From positions 56,068 to 120,067 of the forward strand of contig NZ_BCSM01000007.1 in assembly GCF_001570865.1 (NCBI RefSeq): a stretch of DNA of 64,000 nt, read 5' to 3'. The stretch is from Rothia kristinae NBRC 15354 (lineage in GTDB: Bacteria; Actinomycetota; Actinomycetes; Actinomycetales; Micrococcaceae). Position numbers and translations under genes: made by a program. The notes below the pieces were generated by a model, which had not been told where the DNA came from, did not search any database, and saw only the letters and a program-made list of their open reading frames with translations. Below, in pieces: positions 9,464-18,565 of the stretch (its first letter is position 1; each line of letters opens with the position of its first letter).

Positions 9464-10652
9464 CGGCCGCGGGCTCCGTCTCGGACTCCTCCAGCAGGGC
9501 CTCCAGCCGATCCTGCTGACCCCGGGAGAATCGGCGTCGGCGATCCTGCTTGACCCGCAGCAGGGCGCCGATGCGCCGACGCCGGGAGTCCTCGCTGCCG
9601 ATCCGTTGCCGACGCGGCCACCACCACAGCACCAGCACCGCGATCAGCACGAGCCCGACGTAGCCGATCACCGGGTAGACGCTGGACATCAGGGTGCCGA
9701 AGCCGACGAAGCTCACGGCGTAGCCGATCGCGCACACCGTGAGGAACACCCAGGGGTAGCGCCGCGGGTGGGCCGCGGTGAGCCGACGACCCAGGGCGTA
9801 GAACATCCCGATCGCGGTGTTGTAGACCATCAGGAAGATGATCCACACCATGATCGTGGAGAAGACGGGGCTGATGTGGTCGAAGACCTTCAGCACCGGC
9901 ACCTGGGCGTCCCCGACCTCGTCGAGGGTGAAGAACAGCGTGGTCGCGTTCATCAGCAGCAGGGCAGTGAAGATCAGCCCGCCGATCAGCCCACCCCAGC
10001 CGGCCTCCTTCGGGCTGGGTTCGGCACCGCCGATCACCAGGGACATGGAGACCCCGACCATGAGGTTCATCCCGGTGTAGTTCAGGGCGGAGACCCACCA
10101 CGGGTGCACCGGGGACTCCTGGGTCCGGCCCAGCTGCGACAGCGCCCCCAGGTCCCCGGGCACGTGCGCCAGGGACCAGATGAAGGCCACCAGGACCGCC
10201 AGGATGATCACCGGGGCCACCGAGGAGATGATGCGCGAGACCTTGTCCACGTCCAGCAGGCCGGTGAGCATCACCAGCGCCACCATGATCAGGGAGCCGA
10301 CCCAGGCCGGAAGCCCGAACTGCTGCTCCAGGGTCGCCCCGGAGCCGGCGAGCATCACGAAGCCCACCGAGAACAGGGTCAGGGTCACCGCGACGTCCAG
10401 GAACACGGAGACCACCGGGTGGGAGACGCTGCGGAACACCTTCCGGTGGTCCTTGGCCAGGAAGTAGGAGCCGGCCTGCAGCACCACGGCCCCGGCCACC
10501 GTCATCACGACCCCGGAGATCAGCGCCCCCAGGATCCCGATCGCCCCGAAGGACAGGAAGTACTGGATCAGCTCCTGGCCGGTGGCGAAGCCGGCGGCCA
10601 CGACCAGCCCGACGAAGGCCAGGGCGATGCGCATCGTGCGGCGCGCGCTCAT
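9414..10652 (-). CDS. YkvI-type membrane protein, second copy of a tandem pair
   Basis: This is a 412-residue polytopic membrane protein of the uncharacterised YkvI family, related to the APC/LeuT-like transporter superfamily. About ten or eleven hydrophobic helices are visible. The first contains the unwound-helix style motif GFATGQE followed by IQYF, as in the family. Later landmarks are SPVHPWWVSALNY, GWGGLIGGL and MVWIIFLMVYNTAIGMFYALGRR (split over two helices). The C-terminus is a charged cytoplasmic tail of about 75 residues (RRRRIGALLRVKQDRRRR). The ATG overlaps the stop of the upstream paralogue by 4 bases (ATGA). Substrate unknown. Confidence 0.82.
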   Translation of the reverse strand: MSARRTMRIALAFVGLVVAAGFATGQELIQYFLSFGAIGILGALISGVVMTVAGAVVLQAGSYFLAKDHRKVFRSVSHPVVSVFLDVAVTLTLFSVGFVMLAGSGATLEQQFGLPAWVGSLIMVALVMLTGLLDVDKVSRIISSVAPVIILAVLVAFIWSLAHVPGDLGALSQLGRTQESPVHPWWVSALNYTGMNLMVGVSMSLVIGGAEPSPKEAGWGGLIGGLIFTALLLMNATTLFFTLDEVGDAQVPVLKVFDHISPVFSTIMVWIIFLMVYNTAIGMFYALGRRLTAAHPRRYPWVFLTVCAIGYAVSFVGFGTLMSSVYPVIGYVGLVLIAVLVLWWWPRRQRIGSEDSRRRRIGALLRVKQDRRRRFSRGQQDRLEALLEESETEPAAVTSALEIQNRQHDERG

Positions 10653-11929
10653 CGGTCCTGCTCCCGGTGGATCCGCTCGGAGTCCACGTCCTCGTCCCGG
10701 TCCAGGTCGCGCAGGACCTCGACGCCGATCGCGGCCGTGACCTGCGGGGCCTCGACCACCGAGTCCTCGGCGATGCGCTCGGCCCGGGCGGCGTGGGCGT
10801 CGCTGTACTCCCGCTCGGGGTGATCGCGCAGGTACAGCAGGGCGCGCAGGTTGCGGCGTCGGTCCCCCTCGGCGAGGATGTCGCGGCGGTTGAGCACCCA
10901 CCAGCCCAGCAGGACCAGCACCATCGCGGCACCGATCCACCCGATCACGGGGTAGACGTAGGTCATCAGCGTCTCGAAGCCGACGAAGCTCACCGCGAAG
11001 CCCAGCAGGCACACGACGAGGAAGATCCGGCGGTAGCGCTGCTCGCGTCCGGCGCTCAGGCGCCGACCCAGCGCGTAGAACATGCCGATCGCGGTGTTGT
11101 AGATCATCAGGAAGATGATCCATACCATGATCTGCGCGAGCACGGGGTGGATGTGCTCGAACAGCTTCAGCATCGGCACGGAGGAGTCCCCGACCACCGC
11201 GATGTTGGCGTACAGGGTCACCGCGGCCATGATCAGCATGACCGTATAGAGGATGCCCCCGGCCAGACCGCCCCAGCCGGCCTCCCGCGGGTCGGTGTTG
11301 TTCCCGCCGATGACCAGGCACATGGACACACCCAGGATCAGTGCCAGGCCGTTGTAGTTCAGGGCCGAGACCCACCACGGCGAGACCGGGGACTCCTGGG
11401 CGGCGGCCAGATGGTCCAGGGCCGAGAGGTCCGAGGGCAGGTGGAACAGGGTCCAGAGGAAGGCCGCGCACACGGCGATGATGATCAGCGGGGTCACCGC
11501 GGAGATGATGTTGGAGACCCGGTCCACGTCCAGCAGGCCGGTGACCATGACCAGCACCAGCATGATGGCCGAGCCGATCCAAGCGGGCAGCCCGAACTGC
11601 TGCTGCAGGTTGGAGCCGGCCCCGGCGAGCATCACGAACCCGATGGCGAACAGGGTGATGGTCACGGAGGCGTCCAGCAGCTTGGCGATCACGGGGTAGG
11701 ACACGGAGCGGAAGACGCGGTTGTGCTCATCGGCCAGGAAGTAGCTGCCCAGCTGCAGGATCACGGCGCCTGCGGCGGCCATGACGATGCCGGCCAGCAC
11801 GGCCCCGGCGATGCCCCAGGACCCGAAGGAGATGAAGTACTGGATCACCTCCTGTCCGGTGGCGAAGCCCGCGCCGACCAGCAGGCCGACGAAGGACAGG
11901 GCGATGCGCGCGGTGCGCTTCACGGACAT
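10649..11929 (-). CDS. YkvI-type membrane protein, first copy of a tandem pair
   Basis: The 426-residue product is the paralogue of the gene directly downstream: 41 of the first 60 residues are identical by my count, including GFATGQE and IQYF. It has the same helix layout, with SPVSPWWVSALNY, GWGGLAGG and MVWIIFLMIYNTAIG, and a different charged C-terminal tail rich in Asp/Glu/Arg (about 90 residues). The ATG at 11929 was chosen because the homology to the paralogue begins there (MSVKRT versus MSARRT). A promoter with TACAAT lies about 100 bases upstream. The pair may act as a heteromeric transporter or as two carriers with different specificity; this is inference. Confidence 0.82.
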   Translation of the reverse strand: MSVKRTARIALSFVGLLVGAGFATGQEVIQYFISFGSWGIAGAVLAGIVMAAAGAVILQLGSYFLADEHNRVFRSVSYPVIAKLLDASVTITLFAIGFVMLAGAGSNLQQQFGLPAWIGSAIMLVLVMVTGLLDVDRVSNIISAVTPLIIIAVCAAFLWTLFHLPSDLSALDHLAAAQESPVSPWWVSALNYNGLALILGVSMCLVIGGNNTDPREAGWGGLAGGILYTVMLIMAAVTLYANIAVVGDSSVPMLKLFEHIHPVLAQIMVWIIFLMIYNTAIGMFYALGRRLSAGREQRYRRIFLVVCLLGFAVSFVGFETLMTYVYPVIGWIGAAMVLVLLGWWVLNRRDILAEGDRRRNLRALLYLRDHPEREYSDAHAARAERIAEDSVVEAPQVTAAIGVEVLRDLDRDEDVDSERIHREQDR

Positions 11930-12028
11930 GCGGGGACCTCTTCCGAAAGGGATCGGGAGCGAGCGGACGCGGCGGGAGCTGCCGGGTGCCCGCCCGGCGT
12001 CGACGCCTCGGCCCGGGCACCGCATGAG

Positions 12029-12057
12029 ATTGTAGCGGGCCCTCGGGGCCGCGTCAG
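12029..12057 (-). promoter_or_regulatory. Promoter of the YkvI-type gene pair (CTGACG-17-TACAAT)
   Basis: On the minus strand, CTGACG (12052-12057) and TACAAT (12029-12034) are separated by exactly 17 bases, close to the sigma-70-type consensus. It implies a leader of about 93 bases that contains a GC-rich palindrome (GGCGTCGACGCC). Confidence 0.6.
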
Positions 12058-12070
12058 GGGGTCGGGGATC

Positions 12071-14194
12071 TCAGAGCACGTCGGAGCCGTCGCAGCGCAC
12101 CTGCACGGGGGCGTGCTCACGCGCCGCCGACGACGCCGCGCGCACCCGCCGCAGGGCCGCCGTGACCTGCGGTGCGATGCCGTAGGACATGAACACCAGC
12201 GCCCGGTAGAGCTCCTGGTCCTCTCCGTCCGGCTCCAGCGGGATGGGGTCGATCACGCGCAGGGCCGGGGCCTGCCCGAGGGAGGGCGGGTCCAGGGCGC
12301 GGAGGAAGGCCTCGACGCCCGTGCGGGGCCCGGTGATCGCCGCCGTGCGCACCGCCGGGGGCAGGCCCAGCTCCCGCCGCTCGGCCAGCTCCCGCCGGGC
12401 CCATCCGGAGGGATCCCAGCGCACCAGTGCCGCCAGCACCGAGGACTGCTCCGCGGTGACCACGACCTCCCCGCCCTCCTGCCGGGAGCGCACCAGCGCG
12501 CAGGCGTTGGCCCACCGGCGCAGCACGTCCTCGGCGCTGCGCAGCGCGTCCCGCTGCAGCATCCGGTCCCCGTCCAGCAGCAGGGCCGCCCGGTACCCGC
12601 CGGGCACGTGCGGCTCGGCCCCCGGGGTGGCCACGACGAGGGCGGGCCGGTCCGGGACCTGGGCGCGCACGTGCTCCCCTGAGGAGGAGATCACCGGGAC
12701 CCGAGGGAAGGCCCGCCCCAGCTCCTCCGCGGTGCGCAGCGCCCCGACGGTGCTCAGCCGCCAGGTCCGGTTGCCGCAGCTCGGGCAGGCCCAGTCCGCC
12801 GCGGCGCGCCCGCACCAGCGGCACTCGGCATGGGAGCGGGAGTCCCGGGTCAGCCCGAGGGGGCCGTGGCAGTGCGGGCAGCGGGCCGGGGTGCGGCAGC
12901 GCTGACAGGCCAGGGTCGGGGCGTAGCCGGTGCGGGCCACCTGCACCAGCACGGGCCCGTGCTCCAGGGCGCGGCGGGCGGCCTGGTGGGCCCGCTGCGG
13001 GATCCGGGCCAGGGCGGCCAGAGGGTCCCGGGCCCGCTGGTAGGAGTCGGAGGTGGCCACCACCAGGGGGCTGGTGCGCCGCAGGTCCTCCCGATCCGGG
13101 CTCAGCGGCACGGCCCAGCCGGTGTCCACCAGGCGCTGGGCCTCCGCGGAGACCGCGTAGCCGCACAGCAGCAGGGGCACCTCCTCCCGGGCGCTGCGCA
13201 GCAGCAGCACGTCCCGGGCGTGGGCGTAGGGGGCCTGGCGTTCGGTGAGATTCGGGTCCCCGTCGTCGAAGCAGGCCAGCAGACCCAGCTCCGGCACGGG
13301 AGCGAAGGCGGCCGAGCGGGTGCCGATCACGACGTCGGCAAGGCCGGCGCGGGCGCGCAGGTGGGCCCCGGCGCGCTCGCTGAGGCCCTCGTCGTTGCTC
13401 AGCCGGGCGATGCGCTCCGCGTCGAACAGCGGGGCCAGGGCCGCGGCGAGGCGATCCAGCGCGGTGGTATCCGGGACGACGATCAGCGCCCGGCGCCCGG
13501 CGCTCACCGCCGCACGGCAGGCCGCGGCCAGCAGCCGGGCCCAGTCGGCCTCGGCGGACGGGGCCAGGGCGGCCACGGCCCGCGGCGTCGGCTGTCCGGG
13601 GTCGCGCTCGGCGCCGAGGGCGGCGAGGAAGGCCGCTCCCCCGCGATACAGACCCCAGGGACCCGACGACGCGGGCCCGGGTTCGGGTTCGGGGTCTGCC
13701 ACGGGCGGGGCGGGCGGCGGCTGGGGGCCGTTGAGCAGTCCGGGGTGCTCGCGCAGGAAGGCCTGTTCGGTGCGGGCGGCCCGCGGAGGCACGGCCAGGC
13801 GCAGCACGTCGGCGTCCAGGCCGGCCATGCGCGCGGCCACCGCCCGGACCAGCTCCCAGGTCTGCTCGGTGAGCAGGCGCAGCGGGGAGACCACCTCGAG
13901 GATCCGGCGTAGCGAGGTCTCGGCGGCGCTGGTCTCCACCCGCTCCACCAGCCACGCCACCTGCACCCGGCCGTGGAAGCTGACCCGCACGCGCACCCCC
14001 GGCTGGGCCTGCTCCTCCAGCTCGGCGGGCACCTCGTAGTCGAAGAGCCGATCCAGGTGGGGAACCCGGGTGTCGATGGCCACCCGGGCCACCGGTCGGT
14101 GTTCGGCCGCCGGGGAGGTCCCGGGCGCCGTCGGCTCTGGTGCCCTCAGCTCCTCCATCCCGGGCAGCACCCCGGGATCCACGGCCGGGCTCAC
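12071..14194 (-). CDS. priA: Primosomal protein N' (PriA) lacking helicase motifs
   Basis: PriA reloads the replisome at stalled forks. The 707-residue product has the N-terminal 3' DNA-binding domain (VAIDTRVPHLDRLFDYEVP, about residues 36-55) and an intact zinc-binding region with eight cysteines (CQRC, CPHC, CRWC, CPSC between about residues 430 and 475). The helicase core is degenerate. The Walker A position reads LIVVPDTTAL with no GKT, and the DEXH position reads CFDDGD. This ATPase-dead form is the usual state in Actinobacteria, where the protein is annotated as a probable N' protein. Translation probably starts at GTG 14194, immediately after the metK stop; ATG 14158 is an alternative. 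Confidence 0.9.
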   Translation of the reverse strand: MSPAVDPGVLPGMEELRAPEPTAPGTSPAAEHRPVARVAIDTRVPHLDRLFDYEVPAELEEQAQPGVRVRVSFHGRVQVAWLVERVETSAAETSLRRILEVVSPLRLLTEQTWELVRAVAARMAGLDADVLRLAVPPRAARTEQAFLREHPGLLNGPQPPPAPPVADPEPEPGPASSGPWGLYRGGAAFLAALGAERDPGQPTPRAVAALAPSAEADWARLLAAACRAAVSAGRRALIVVPDTTALDRLAAALAPLFDAERIARLSNDEGLSERAGAHLRARAGLADVVIGTRSAAFAPVPELGLLACFDDGDPNLTERQAPYAHARDVLLLRSAREEVPLLLCGYAVSAEAQRLVDTGWAVPLSPDREDLRRTSPLVVATSDSYQRARDPLAALARIPQRAHQAARRALEHGPVLVQVARTGYAPTLACQRCRTPARCPHCHGPLGLTRDSRSHAECRWCGRAAADWACPSCGNRTWRLSTVGALRTAEELGRAFPRVPVISSSGEHVRAQVPDRPALVVATPGAEPHVPGGYRAALLLDGDRMLQRDALRSAEDVLRRWANACALVRSRQEGGEVVVTAEQSSVLAALVRWDPSGWARRELAERRELGLPPAVRTAAITGPRTGVEAFLRALDPPSLGQAPALRVIDPIPLEPDGEDQELYRALVFMSYGIAPQVTAALRRVRAASSAAREHAPVQVRCDGSDVL

Positions 14195-15397
14195 CTAGAC
14201 GGCGGCCCGCAGGGCGTCCACCCGGCCGGTGCGCTCCCAGGTGAACTCGGGCTCGGAGCGGCCGAAGTGCCCGTGGGCGGCGGTCTTGGCATAGATGGGC
14301 CGGCGCAGCTCCAGATCCCGGATGATCGCGGCCGGACGCAGATCGAAGACCTCGCGGATGGCCTTCTCGATGCGCACCGGGTCCACGTGCTCGGTGCCGA
14401 AGGTCTCCACGTACAGACCCACGGGGTTGGCCTGCCCGATCGCGTAGGCCACCTGCACCTCGGCGCGGTCGGCGAGCTCCGCGGCGACGACGTTCTTGGC
14501 GACCCACCGCATCGCGTAGGCCGCAGAGCGGTCCACCTTGGAGGGGTCCTTACCGGAGAAGGCGCCGCCGCCGTGGCGGGCCATCCCCCCGTAGGTGTCC
14601 ACGATGATCTTGCGTCCGGTCAGCCCGGCATCGCCCACGGGCCCGCCCTGCACGAACTGCCCGGCGGGGTTGATGATCAGCTTCGCCTGCGCGGCGTCGA
14701 GGTCCTGCTCGGCCAGGACCGGGCGGATCACGTGCTCCTCGACGTCGCGGCGCAGCTGCTCCAGGGCGTAGCCGCGGTCGTGCTGGGTGGAGACCACCAC
14801 GGTGTCCACCGAGACGGGGGTCGTGCCGTCGTACCCGAGGGTCACCTGGGTCTTGCCGTCCGGGCGCAGATCCGCGAGGGTGCCGTCCTTGCGCACCGCG
14901 GTCAGCCGCTCGGACAGGCGGTGAGCCAGCCAGATCGGGGTGGGCATCAGGGCGGCGTTCTCGTTGGAGGCGTAGCCGAACATCAGCCCCTGGTCCCCGG
15001 CCCCCTGGTGGTCCAGCTCGTCCCGGGCGGTGCCGCTGCGCTGCTCCAGGGAGGTGTAGACCCCGGCGTTGATGTCCGGGGACTGCTCCCCGATGGACAC
15101 GGAGACGCCGCAGAACTCGCCGTCGAAGCCGTGGGTCGAGGAGTTGTAGCCGATGTCCAGGATCGTCTCGCGCACGATCTTGGGGATCTCCACGTAGGCG
15201 CTGGTGGTGACCTCCCCGGCCACGTGCACCTGCCCGGTGGTGACCATGGTCTCCACGGCCACGTTGGCCAGGGGGTCCTGGTCCAGGAGGGCGTCCAGGA
15301 TGGAGTCGGAGATCTGGTCGCAGATCTTGTCCGGGTGCCCCTCCGTGACGGATTCGGAGGTGAACAGGCGCAGGTGGTCTCGCTGGTCGGAAGTCAC
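14195..15397 (-). CDS. metK: S-adenosylmethionine synthetase
   Basis: MetK makes S-adenosylmethionine from methionine and ATP. The 400-residue product has the normal length and motifs: [17 protein letters not shown] near the N-terminus, [12 protein letters not shown], the P-loop-like [19 protein letters not shown], and a normal C-terminal domain. The GTG at 15397 is preferred because TACAGT lies 6 bases upstream and homologous proteins begin near this point. An upstream start would add 20 atypical residues. It lies between coaBC and priA; metK-priA adjacency is usual in Actinobacteria. With an apparently leaderless transcript there is no room for a SAM riboswitch. Confidence 0.96.
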   Translation of the reverse strand: MTSDQRDHLRLFTSESVTEGHPDKICDQISDSILDALLDQDPLANVAVETMVTTGQVHVAGEVTTSAYVEIPKIVRETILDIGYNSSTHGFDGEFCGVSVSIGEQSPDINAGVYTSLEQRSGTARDELDHQGAGDQGLMFGYASNENAALMPTPIWLAHRLSERLTAVRKDGTLADLRPDGKTQVTLGYDGTTPVSVDTVVVSTQHDRGYALEQLRRDVEEHVIRPVLAEQDLDAAQAKLIINPAGQFVQGGPVGDAGLTGRKIIVDTYGGMARHGGGAFSGKDPSKVDRSAAYAMRWVAKNVVAAELADRAEVQVAYAIGQANPVGLYVETFGTEHVDPVRIEKAIREVFDLRPAAIIRDLELRRPIYAKTAAHGHFGRSEPEFTWERTGRVDALRAAV

Positions 15398-15403
15398 GCG
15401 ACC

Positions 15404-15409
15404 ACTGTA
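15404..15409 (-). promoter_or_regulatory. -10 hexamer TACAGT for a leaderless metK transcript
   Basis: TACAGT on the minus strand ends 6 bases before the GTG start of metK (GGTCGC spacer). No Shine-Dalgarno sequence is present, consistent with leaderless translation. Confidence 0.55.
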
Positions 15410-15453
15410 CTCGCTGGTCCGCGTCGTCTCCTCCCCCGCCGGGCGCGGAGTCC

Positions 15454-16752
15454 TCACGCTGAGGCGGATGACGCCGTGCGACGCGACTGGTCATCGATCA
15501 GCCGCAGCACGGCCCGCCACAGGGCGGCGGCCAGCTCGTCCTTGGTCCCGGCGACCTCCTGCTCCCCCACCTCCCCGTCGGGGCGGCGGGTGAGGATGGT
15601 CGCGGCGGTCTCGTCGCGGCCGAAGACCTTCTGCGCGCCGACCTCGTTGACCACGAGCACGTCGCACCCCTTGGATTCCAGCTTGGCGCGGCCGAGCTCG
15701 GCCACACTGGCCTGCGCGGAGCCGGTCTCCGCGGCGAAGCCCACGATCACCGGCCCGGGCTGCTCCGGGGTGCGGTCGCTCTCGCGATCGGTGACGATGC
15801 CGCGCAGGATGTCCGGGTTGCGCACCAGCTCGATGCCGGGGGCGTCCTGGGTGCCCGGGTCCTTCTTGATCTTGGTCTCGGCGTAGGCGGCGGGGCGGAA
15901 ATCCGCGACGGCCGCGGCCATCACGACGACGTCGGGCGCCTCCTGCCGGATCAGCTCCCCCACCCGCTCGCGCAGCTGCAGCGCGGAGGAGACCCGGGAC
16001 AGGCTCAGCGTCGTGGTGGGCTGCGGGGCGGGCACCTCCGCGTGGGCCAGCACCAGGTGCGCAACGGCCCCGGCGTCGGCGGCGGCCCGGGCGACGGCGA
16101 TGCCCTGCTTGCCGGAGGAGCGGTTGCCGAGGTAGCGCACCGGGTCCAGGGCCTCCCGGGTGCCGCCGGCGGTGACCAGCACGCGCAGCCGCGCCAGCCG
16201 GGTCGCCTCCTTCGGGGTGAGGCCCGCGGCGGACACGGCGGCCAGGGCCTGGCGAGCGATGTCCGCCGGCTCCGGCAGGCGCCCGGGGCCGGAGTCAGCC
16301 CCGGTCAGGCGCCCCACGGCCGGCTCGATCACGCGCAGACCGCGGGAGCGCAGCAGGGCGACGTTGTCCCGCGTCGCGGGGTTGGTCCACATCTGCGTGT
16401 GCATCGCCGGGGCGAGCACCACGGGGCAGGTCGCGGTGAGCACGGTCGCGCTGAGCAGGTCATCGGCCCGGCCGGCGGCGATCCGGGCCAGCAGGTCCGC
16501 GGTGGCCGGGGCGATCAGGACGAGGTCGGCCTCCTCGGCCTGGCGGACGTGGTTGACGGCCTGGACCTCGTCGAACACGCTGGTGTTCACCGGATGCCCG
16601 GACAGCGCCTCCCAGGTGGGGGCGCCGACGAACCTCAGGGCGGTGTCCGTGGGCAGGGGGACGACGTCGTGACCGGATTCCTTGAGCAGGCGGAGCAGGA
16701 TGGCGGCCTTGTAGGCCGCGATGCCCCCGCCGATTCCTAAGACGATGCGCAC
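15454..16752 (-). CDS. coaBC: Bifunctional phosphopantothenoylcysteine decarboxylase / phosphopantothenate-cysteine ligase
   Basis: CoaBC carries out two consecutive steps of coenzyme A synthesis. The N-terminal flavin-dependent CoaC domain (to about residue 180) begins [16 protein letters not shown] and contains the catalytic-histidine segment [16 protein letters not shown] and the PAMHTQMW loop. The CoaB domain begins at [20 protein letters not shown] and includes [16 protein letters not shown] and the KIKKDPG lysine segment. I place the start at GTG 16752 because homologues begin at this point and TAGCAT lies 7 bases upstream; ATG 16761 would add three residues. Length (432 residues) is normal. 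RpoZ lies upstream and metK downstream, the standard actinobacterial order. Confidence 0.95.
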   Translation of the reverse strand: MRIVLGIGGGIAAYKAAILLRLLKESGHDVVPLPTDTALRFVGAPTWEALSGHPVNTSVFDEVQAVNHVRQAEEADLVLIAPATADLLARIAAGRADDLLSATVLTATCPVVLAPAMHTQMWTNPATRDNVALLRSRGLRVIEPAVGRLTGADSGPGRLPEPADIARQALAAVSAAGLTPKEATRLARLRVLVTAGGTREALDPVRYLGNRSSGKQGIAVARAAADAGAVAHLVLAHAEVPAPQPTTTLSLSRVSSALQLRERVGELIRQEAPDVVVMAAAVADFRPAAYAETKIKKDPGTQDAPGIELVRNPDILRGIVTDRESDRTPEQPGPVIVGFAAETGSAQASVAELGRAKLESKGCDVLVVNEVGAQKVFGRDETAATILTRRPDGEVGEQEVAGTKDELAAALWRAVLRLIDDQSRRTASSASA

Positions 16753-16759
16753 CCGGCCC

Positions 16760-16765
16760 ATGCTA
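16760..16765 (-). promoter_or_regulatory. -10 hexamer TAGCAT before coaBC (leaderless candidate)
   Basis: TAGCAT on the minus strand ends 7 bases before GTG 16752 and overlaps the alternative ATG at 16761. No Shine-Dalgarno sequence precedes either start. Confidence 0.4.
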
Positions 16766-16840
16766 CCGGGCACCGGGGTTCGACGCGGGAGCACCGCTGG
16801 CCGCCCCCCGCCGGTGCGGAGCAGGCGATCGCGGACGCGA

Positions 16841-16884
16841 ACGGGCCGCCCCGCCCACCGGTGAGGATGGGAAGGGCGGCCCGT
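16841..16884 (-). terminator. Hairpin downstream of rpoZ (no U-tract)
   Basis: ACGGGCCGCC at 16841-16850 is the exact complement of GGCGGCCCGT at 16875-16884, with one further pair inside and a 20-odd base loop that can fold again. It begins about 40 bases past the rpoZ stop. There is no run of T, so it is either a U-less terminator or an RNA-stabilising hairpin. Confidence 0.5.
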
Positions 16885-16923
16885 GGCGATCGCGCCGCGG
16901 CCCTGGGCGAGCCGCGGCCGGGA

Positions 16924-17385
16924 TCAGGCCTGCTCGCCGGAGGGATCCTCGGCGGCCTGCTCCTGCTCGGCGCTCTGGCTGGTCCGGTCGATGACCTCGG
17001 GGGTCTGCCCGGAGCTGAAGTCGACGGAGGCGTCGCCGTTGATCTCGACGTCCTCGGGGAAGAAGTCGGCGCCGAAGAAGTCCGCGGGGGCGTCGTCGTG
17101 GACCAGCTGGCCGTTCTCGTTGAACTTCCCGCCCTCGACGTGGTGGGCCTCGATGGTCCCCTCGTCGATCTCGCGCATCGCGATGGACAGGGACTTCTCG
17201 TTGATGTCCGTGTCCACCAGCGGCCCGACATGCTCGAACAGGCCCTCCTGCAGCTGGGAGTAGTAGGCGTTGATCTGCCGGGCCCGGCGGGCTCCGAAGA
17301 TCACCAGGCCGTACTTGGACTCGGCCTTGCCGAGCAGCTCATCCACGGACGGGTCGATGATGCCTTCGTGTTCGGAAAGTGACAA
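16924..17385 (-). CDS. rpoZ: RNA polymerase omega subunit
   Basis: Omega assists assembly and stability of RNA polymerase by binding the beta-prime subunit. The conserved core is seen at [34 protein letters not shown] and [13 protein letters not shown] (residues 8-78). A long acidic C-terminal extension with many Asp/Glu residues brings the length to 153, against about 85-110 in many relatives. The only suitable start is a TTG at 17385, with GGAG 9 bases upstream; no ATG or GTG precedes the core in frame. It lies between gmk and coaBC as in most Actinobacteria. Confidence 0.93.
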   Translation of the reverse strand: MSLSEHEGIIDPSVDELLGKAESKYGLVIFGARRARQINAYYSQLQEGLFEHVGPLVDTDINEKSLSIAMREIDEGTIEAHHVEGGKFNENGQLVHDDAPADFFGADFFPEDVEINGDASVDFSSGQTPEVIDRTSQSAEQEQAAEDPSGEQA

Positions 17386-17503
17386 GGGTTTAGCTCCGTT
17401 GGTCGGGTGTGGATCGGCCCTGCCGCCGCCTGGTGCGGGGACCGAACGGCCATCATACCGCGTGGTGCGTCGGCAGGGTACCCCCGGGTGCCGGGGGTGC
17501 GGC

Positions 17504-18088
17504 TCAGTCGCGGTGTGCGGCGGGGTCCAGCCCCATGAGGGAGACGATCTCCTCGGCCGCGCGCCGCACCTCGTCGTTGGTCACGGTGACGTCGAACTCC
17601 GGCTCCGCGGCCAGCTCCTCCTTGGCGGTCTCCAGGCGCTGGCGCTGCTCCTCCGGGGACTCGGTGCCCCGGCCGCGCAGGCGCCGCACCAGCTCGTCCC
17701 AGCTGGGCGGAGCCAGGAAGATCAGCCGGGAGTCCGGCATCGCGTTGCGCACCTGCCGGGCGCCCTGCAGATCGATCTCCAGCAGCACGGGACGACCCGC
17801 GGCCAGGGCCTCCTCCACCTTGGCGCGCATCGTGCCGTAGCGGTGGCTGTTGTGCACCGTGGCCCATTCCAGCAGCTGGTCGTGCTCGACCATCGAGTCG
17901 AACTCCTCGTCGGAGACGAACCAGTAGTGCACCCCGTCCTGCTCCCCCGGGCGCGGCCCGCGGGTGGTCGCGGAGACCGAGAACCACACCTGGGGGTAGT
18001 GGTCTCGGATGTAGGCGGAGACGGTGCCCTTCCCGACGGCGGTGGGACCGGCCAGGACGGTCAGCGTGCGGTGGTTCCCCTCGGACAT
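17504..18088 (-). CDS. gmk: Guanylate kinase
   Basis: Gmk phosphorylates GMP to GDP with ATP. The 194-residue product has the P-loop GPTAVGKGT (residues 14-22), the GMP-binding segments [22 protein letters not shown] (over two strands) and [12 protein letters not shown], and the lid RGRGTE. The length is normal. It starts 4 bases after mIHF ends, so both probably share one transcript, and rpoZ follows after 118 bases. Confidence 0.96.
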   Translation of the reverse strand: MSEGNHRTLTVLAGPTAVGKGTVSAYIRDHYPQVWFSVSATTRGPRPGEQDGVHYWFVSDEEFDSMVEHDQLLEWATVHNSHRYGTMRAKVEEALAAGRPVLLEIDLQGARQVRNAMPDSRLIFLAPPSWDELVRRLRGRGTESPEEQRQRLETAKEELAAEPEFDVTVTNDEVRRAAEEIVSLMGLDPAAHRD

Positions 18089-18092
18089 GGAC

Positions 18093-18407
18093 TCACCCTT
18101 CGAGATAGGAGATCAGGCTGTTGCGCTGGTGCGTGCCCAGTCCGCGCAGGCGGCGGCTGGAAGCGATCTTCAGGTCCCGCATGATCGCGCGGGCCCGGAC
18201 GTCGCCGATGCTGGGGATGGACTTCAGCATGTCCTCGACCCGGATCCGCTCGAGGGCCTCGTCCCCGTCGGCCCGCTCCAGGAACTCGGCCACGGTGATC
18301 TCCCTGCGGCGCAGGGCCTGCTTCGCCTCGGCGCGCACCTGCCGGGAGTGCTTGGCCTTCTCCCGGGCGGCCGCGCGCTGCTCGTCGGTGAGGGGTTGCA
18401 GAACCAT
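18093..18407 (-). CDS. mihF: Actinobacterial integration host factor (mIHF)
   Basis: This small nucleoid-associated protein binds and bends DNA and is essential in mycobacteria. The 104-residue product carries the characteristic [17 protein letters not shown] (helix-turn-helix/S13-like region) and [16 protein letters not shown], the DNA-binding C-terminal part. It is unrelated in sequence to E. coli IHF. It lies between pyrF (with its terminator) and gmk, the conserved actinobacterial location. A candidate promoter region with TAATTT is present around 18490, but its -35 is unclear. Confidence 0.93.
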   Translation of the reverse strand: MVLQPLTDEQRAAAREKAKHSRQVRAEAKQALRRREITVAEFLERADGDEALERIRVEDMLKSIPSIGDVRARAIMRDLKIASSRRLRGLGTHQRNSLISYLEG

Positions 18408-18499
18408 GGAGCCATCCTCTCGTTCGTGGCCTGGGTGGGCCCGCCTCGGTTCGCGGGATCCGGGGTCGGCCGACGACGGGTACGCAGATCAAATTACCG

Positions 18500-18539
18500 A
18501 AAAAGGGCCCGCGGCGACCAATCGTGACGCAGCGGACCC
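18500..18539 (-). terminator. Intrinsic terminator of the pyr operon
   Basis: Reading the minus strand after the pyrF stop, GGGTCCGCTGCG (18528-18539) pairs with CGCCGCGGGCCC (18505-18516), with one G-U pair and one mismatch, across an 11-base loop. It is followed at once by TTTTT (18500-18504). This is a canonical Rho-independent terminator and marks the end of the pyrimidine operon. Confidence 0.82.
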
Positions 18540-18565
18540 CGGCCGGGCCCGCACCCGTCCTCGGT

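Noticed and set aside
12071..14194. PriA as a pseudogene because the helicase motifs are missing.
   Set aside because: The frame is intact at full length with all zinc cysteines, and loss of the ATPase motifs is usual in Actinobacteria.
15397..15453. Possible SAM riboswitch before metK.
   Set aside because: A TACAGT -10 lies 6 bases before the start codon, so there is no leader, and the coaBC-metK gap is only 56 bases.
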